Below are positions 5,101 through 7,960 of a DNA stretch of 7,960 nucleotides, in pieces (position 1 is the stretch's first letter; each line of letters starts with the position of its first letter). The DNA is from Candidatus Melainabacteria bacterium (GTDB lineage: Bacteria; Actinomycetota; Actinomycetes; Mycobacteriales; Pseudonocardiaceae). The notes below the pieces were generated by a model. It did not search any database. It had not been told where the DNA came from and worked only from the letters and a program-made list of their open reading frames with translations. The position numbers and the translations under genes were made by a program. The stretch covers positions 1 through 7,960 of the forward strand of contig CAJCJE010000868.1 in assembly GCA_903970565.1 (NCBI GenBank), given 5' to 3'.

Positions 5101-7960
5101 CACCGGCAGCGGGAACCGTCGGTGCGGCCACAGCGCGATCTCCTCGGCGAACACCGAGCGCACCAGGTCACGCCAACTGGGCGCCGTCAGGTCGACGGCG
5201 AAGGGCACCGTGTTGAGGTACATGCCCCGGACCTGTTCGCCGTCGCGTGACTCGGGTCGGCCGTTGGCGACCGTGGCGCCGAAGAACCGGCGCTGTCCGC
5301 TCAGTCGTCCCATCACCGCCAGGTGCGCGGCGTGCAGCACGGACTTCAGCGAGGTGCGGGTCGCCGCCGCGACCCGGTTGAGCGCCGGGGTCAGGTCGGC
5401 CCAGCCAACCGTCACCTCCGGGCCGCCCTGGCCGGGAGCGGAGTCGGCGGGCAGGTGCAGGCGGCCGAAGCGGTGCAGCCGGTCCCGCCAGAACTCCCGG
5501 TCGGTGGCCGAGTCGATCGAGTCGCGTTCCAGCGCGATGAAGTCGGCGTAGCGCACCGGCGGTTGCGGGCCGAGGCCGCCGGTGGCGTCGCCGGCGCGCA
5601 CGGCCCGGTAGCAGGAGCGCAGCTCACCGATCAGCGAGTGGTGGCTCCAGCCGTCCAGGATGGCGTGGCACTCGACGTGCGTGAGCAGCCAGGTGCGCTC
5701 GTCGAGCTGGTGGACGTGGTGGCGCAGCAGCGGGGCTCGCTCGATGTCGATCGGGTGGCCGCGCTCGGCGGTGGTGAACGCCTCCACCGCGGCCTGCTGC
5801 GCTTCGGGCGCCAGGCCGCGCAGGTCGTCGTAGCCGACCTCGGCGTCGGCGCTGGCGTGCACCATCTGCACCGGCTCGGTGAAGCCGGACAGGTGGAAGG
5901 AGGTGCGCAGGATCTCGTGTCGCCCGATCAGCAGTCGCAGCGCCGCGCGCACCGCGTCGAGTTCGAACGGTCCGTCGTCGACCATCTCGAAGGTGGTGAC
6001 GTTCTGGTAGACCGGCGCGGCCGGGTCTACCAGCATCTCGTAGACCATGCCGGCCTGCACCTGGCCCAGCGGGTAGGCGTCCACCAGGCCATCCGGCAGC
6101 AGGGCCCGGTCGGGGGCGCCGAGTTGTTCGAACCGGCCGACCAGGGTCTCGGCCGGGCTCTCGGCGGTGTCGGAGTCCAGGCTGGTGAACAGTTCGGCCA
6201 GTTCGGCCACGGTCTGGTGGGTGAACACGTGCTGCACGGCCGCCGGGAGCCCGCCGGCCCGTAGCGCGCCGACCATCCGGATCGCCCGGATGGAGTCGCC
6301 GCCGAGGTCGAAGAACCGGTCGTGCACGCCGACCTCGTCCGGCCCGGCGCCGACGGCGGCGGCCACCGCCTCGGCGATGGTGCGTTCCAGTGCGGTGCGC
6401 GGGGCGACGCGGTCGCCGGTCGGCGCCGGCCGGTTCGGTGTGGGCAGCGCGGCCCGGTCGGTCTTGCCGCTGCCGGTCAGCGGGAGCGCGGTCAGGGTCA
6501 CCCAGCGCGCCGGGATCATCCCCTCCGGCAGCCGGGCCCGCAGGTGCTCGCGCACCGCCGCGTAATCGGCGGTCGTCTCGCCCCCGACGGGGACGAGGTA
6601 GGCGACGAGCTGTCCGTCGTGCGCGGTCACCGCGGTGGCGGCCACCGCCGGGTGCTCGGTGAGGACGGCCTCGATCTCGCCCAGTTCGATCCGCTGGCCG
6701 CGGATCTTGACCTGGTGGTCGATCCGGCCCAGGTACTCGATGGCGCCGTCGCGCCGGTAGCGGACCAGGTCGCCGGTGCGGTAGAGCCGCTGGCCGGGGG
6801 TGAACGGGTCCGGCACGAACCGCTGCGCGGTCAGCGCCGGGCGGCGCAGGTAGCCACGGGCGAGTTGCACACCGCCGAGCAGCAGTTCGCCGGGCACCCC
6901 GATCGGCACCGGCCGCAGGTCGGCGTCCAGTACGTGGGTGCGGGTGTTGGCGATGGGGCGGCCGATGGTGACCGGTTCGCCCGGTTCGCACCGGGTCGCG
7001 GTGACGTCCACGGCGGCTTCGGTGGGGCCGTAGAGGTTGTACACCGGGCAGCCGATCCGGTCGTGCACGCCGGTCACCAGGTCGGCGGGCAGCGCCTCGC
7101 CGCTACAGAACATCCGGCGCAGCGAGGGCAGCGGCCCGGTGTCGCCGGCCAGGAACGCCCGCAGCATCGAGGGGACGAAATGCAGCGTGGTGATCCGTTC
7201 GGCGGCGATCAGCTCGGCGAGGTAGGCGGCGTCGCGGTGGCCACCGGGCCGGGCCAGCACCAGGGTGGCGCCGGTGAGCAGGGGCCAGAAGAACTCCCAC
7301 ACCGAGACGTCGAAGCTGGACGCGGTCTTCTGGAGCACCCGGTCGTCGCCGTCGAGGCCGTGCGCGTCCTGCATCCAGCGCAGCCGGTTGACGATCGCCC
7401 GATGCTCCACCAGGACGCCCTTGGGCCGGCCGGTCGAGCCGGAGGTGTAGATGAGGTAGGCGGGGTGGCCGGGCTCGGCCGACGCGGCGGGGTCGTGGGT
7501 GGGCTCGGCACCGACGTCGGCGCCGATGTCCAGGATTCGGGCCGCTCCCTCGATGCCGTCGTGGTCGGCCAGGACCACGGTCGCGCCCGAGTCGGATTGG
7601 AGGTAGCGCAGCCGCTCGGCCGGGTAGTCCGGGTCCAGCGGCAGGTAGGCGCCGCCGGCCTTGAGCACGGCCAGCAGCGCCACCACCAGTTCCGGACCAC
7701 GGGGCAGCCGGACGCCGACCACGGTCTCCGGGCCGACGCCGAGTGCGCGCAGCCGGTGCGCCCACCGGTTGGCCCGCGCGTTGAGTTCGGCGTAGGTCAG
7801 CGCGCGGCCCTCGAACCGGATCGCGGTCGCGTCGGGGGTGCGCCGCACCTGGTCTTCGACCAGTCCGGGCAGGGTGCCACCCGGATAGTCCGTGGCGGTG
7901 TCGTTCCACTCGGTGACCAGTTGCCGCCGTTGCGGTTCGCTCAGCAGCGGCAGGGCGCCG
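2173..7960 (-). CDS. NRPS, (C)-A-PCP-C-A-PCP-TE, 5' end outside window
   Basis: Multimodular peptide synthetase; 1,928 residues are visible, numbered here from codon 7959. The frame stays open to the right edge, so the GTG at 7848 is internal, not a start. Residues 1-18 are the end of an upstream C domain or linker (LLSEPQRRQLVTEWNDT). A1, about 19-520: YTSGSTGRPKG near 170, FDVSVW with Asp217, catalytic Lys499; pocket code by eye D-V-W-H-F-S-L-V-D, a serine code of the EntF type. PCP1: LGGDS, Ser556 for phosphopantetheine. C, about 620-1035: YPLGQVQAGM at 629, CHAILDG with catalytic His765. A2, about 1060-1570: Asp1267, Lys1557; code D-A-L-W-V-S-G-T-F, probably a small or aliphatic residue, uncertain. 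PCP2: LGGHS, Ser1612. TE, about 1665-1928: HPGGG oxyanion region, nucleophile motif WCGG with Cys1740 in place of Ser, Asp1766, His1906 in GDHFSVV. The enzyme is cytosolic; it activates two amino acids, joins them to a donor peptide and releases the product by hydrolysis or cyclisation. The product is not identified. Confidence 0.96.
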   Translation of the reverse strand, partial: GALPLLSEPQRRQLVTEWNDTATDYPGGTLPGLVEDQVRRTPDATAIRFEGRALTYAELNARANRWAHRLRALGVGPETVVGVRLPRGPELVVALLAVLKAGGAYLPLDPDYPAERLRYLQSDSGATVVLADHDGIEGAARILDIGADVGAEPTHDPAASAEPGHPAYLIYTSGSTGRPKGVLVEHRAIVNRLRWMQDAHGLDGDDRVLQKTASSFDVSVWEFFWPLLTGATLVLARPGGHRDAAYLAELIAAERITTLHFVPSMLRAFLAGDTGPLPSLRRMFCSGEALPADLVTGVHDRIGCPVYNLYGPTEAAVDVTATRCEPGEPVTIGRPIANTRTHVLDADLRPVPIGVPGELLLGGVQLARGYLRRPALTAQRFVPDPFTPGQRLYRTGDLVRYRRDGAIEYLGRIDHQVKIRGQRIELGEIEAVLTEHPAVAATAVTAHDGQLVAYLVPVGGETTADYAAVREHLRARLPEGMIPARWVTLTALPLTGSGKTDRAALPTPNRPAPTGDRVAPRTALERTIAEAVAAAVGAGPDEVGVHDRFFDLGGDSIRAIRMVGALRAGGLPAAVQHVFTHQTVAELAELFTSLDSDTAESPAETLVGRFEQLGAPDRALLPDGLVDAYPLGQVQAGMVYEMLVDPAAPVYQNVTTFEMVDDGPFELDAVRAALRLLIGRHEILRTSFHLSGFTEPVQMVHASADAEVGYDDLRGLAPEAQQAAVEAFTTAERGHPIDIERAPLLRHHVHQLDERTWLLTHVECHAILDGWSHHSLIGELRSCYRAVRAGDATGGLGPQPPVRYADFIALERDSIDSATDREFWRDRLHRFGRLHLPADSAPGQGGPEVTVGWADLTPALNRVAAATRTSLKSVLHAAHLAVMGRLSGQRRFFGATVANGRPESRDGEQVRGMYLNTVPFAVDLTAPSWRDLVRSVFAEEIALWPHRRFPLPVMQRAWGEGRPLVEALFAYLDFHVLDERRDEIGSITDHSPNEFTLDVWTFPGELHLAGRAGWVDADRLAAIAQAYLDVLAAMIADVDADPAATATPSLDRPTVPLSDQVESDDRAIPDLIAEHARRRPEQIAVEGTEQRLTWRQLDQRANQLARMLLAAGVGPDQPVALCLERGVELVVAELGILKAGGYYVPLDPEHPVERHALVLADADATVLLTHPRLAERFRDRDGLLVLPVDHDLTVLDGQDTAPPRVAVFPDNVAYGMYTSGSTGRPKGALVTHRGVVRLIQGRLADGGRYVRFDEHETGLLLAPVAFDASALELWSALCNGSRIGVFPPGTPTADTIGEAVRRYGVTVLWLTAGLFQHVVDVRPEVLRGLRHVMSGGDVVSPAHVRQVLGMGVPMSNGYGPTECTTFTTARGYITVADTEGAIPIGKPIANTYLRVVDEDLRPVPFGVAGELLIGGSGLGRGYLGRPGLTAERFIPDPVGTHPGSRVYRSGDMVRQDPDGLLHFLGRRDHQVKIRGHRIELAEVEAGIANLPQVRSAAARVWPAADGGKQLVGYVVPRAGDSSDAARLGEDLRARVPEFLVPTAWVLLERMPLSGNEKIDRSALPEPAAITAAGTYLAPRTEVERILADTWAEVLGVERIGVRDDFFALGGHSLLILRIIALLRDRHDLAPSARAFTAHRTVEALAAAIDATGAPVPSMAWLRRSGSRTPLLCVHPGGGSAHWYRHLAERLDPDQPVASFEWPGLQSVHGRVPTMEEMARRYLAELRAEVPHGPYRLLSWCGGSGIASEMAHQLVADGEEVTFVLLDPSLDSHDRAHLWRELWLIERCVRMLELLACAGPEQDVTTARQTTLELLEHIVDDVGEGGITLPARGAGEWLAPAQVWREVMESMMDYRHRRYAGRLHLVISDELARGEHEVASGQDFAEYLARWRELAEGLELHRIPGDHFSVVRPPHVGILADTLTALFGD
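4278..4311 (-). repeat. 34-base direct repeat, copy in A2
   Basis: Identical over 34 bases to 7416-7449. It encodes the end of core motif A3 (the ATP-binding TSGSTGRPKG stretch) of the second adenylation domain. Protein conservation explains most of it, but synonymous positions also agree, so the two A domains share a recombination-capable block. Confidence 0.8.
7416..7449 (-). repeat. 34-base direct repeat, copy in A1
   Basis: Second copy of the repeat at 4278-4311, in the same motif and same reading frame of the first adenylation domain. The copies lie about 3.1 kb apart, roughly one module length. Confidence 0.8.

Noticed and set aside
4860..6145. Epimerisation domain after the GGDS carrier
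   Set aside because: The domain has condensation features (YPLxxxQAGM start, DGWS, a following A domain) and lacks recognisable epimerisation motifs such as NYLGQ.
4195..6264. Two long plus-strand open frames (4195-5250 and 5323-6264)
   Set aside because: Both are antisense to the C and A2 regions of the NRPS and show the same low-complexity shadow composition with no family motifs.
7848..7848. GTG at 7848 as the start of the large NRPS
   Set aside because: The frame continues upstream to the window edge and encodes the usual end of a C domain and the A-domain entry (TEWNDTATDYP), so the gene begins outside the window.

Overview
This 7,960-base window is very GC-rich and reads as part of a nonribosomal peptide synthetase (NRPS) gene cluster from an actinomycete. 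The evidence is the strong G/C bias, Streptomyces-like Shine-Dalgarno sequences, LuxR-type regulators with actinobacterial C-termini, and the NRPS architecture. I cannot name the genus or the product. All four genes lie on the minus strand, so transcription runs from high to low coordinates.

Layout in transcription order: (1) 7960 to 2173, a large NRPS whose 5' end lies outside the window. The visible 1,928 residues read [end of an upstream condensation domain] - A1 - PCP1 - C - A2 - PCP2 - TE, which is two elongation/termination modules with a release domain. (2) 2172 to 2000, an intergenic stretch with a strong inverted repeat just after the NRPS stop (terminator candidate) and a 16-bp imperfect palindrome just upstream of the next gene (operator candidate). 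(3) 1999 to 1361 and 1353 to 670, two paralogous LuxR/NarL-type regulators 7 bases apart. Both have degenerate receiver-like N-termini. (4) 669 to 522, a second intergenic stretch. (5) 521 to the left edge, the start of another NRPS gene that opens directly with a condensation domain.

How the parts fit: A1 carries a specificity code that reads as serine. A2 carries an uncommon code of the small or aliphatic type. The last domain releases the product. The release domain is the most unusual part: its nucleophile position is cysteine (residue 1740 of the visible protein) where serine is the norm, with Asp and His in their expected places. The second NRPS gene lies downstream of the thioesterase-bearing one, so gene order and assembly order need not match. 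The two regulators between the NRPS genes are probably pathway-specific and, from their receiver sequences, probably not controlled by ordinary phosphorylation.
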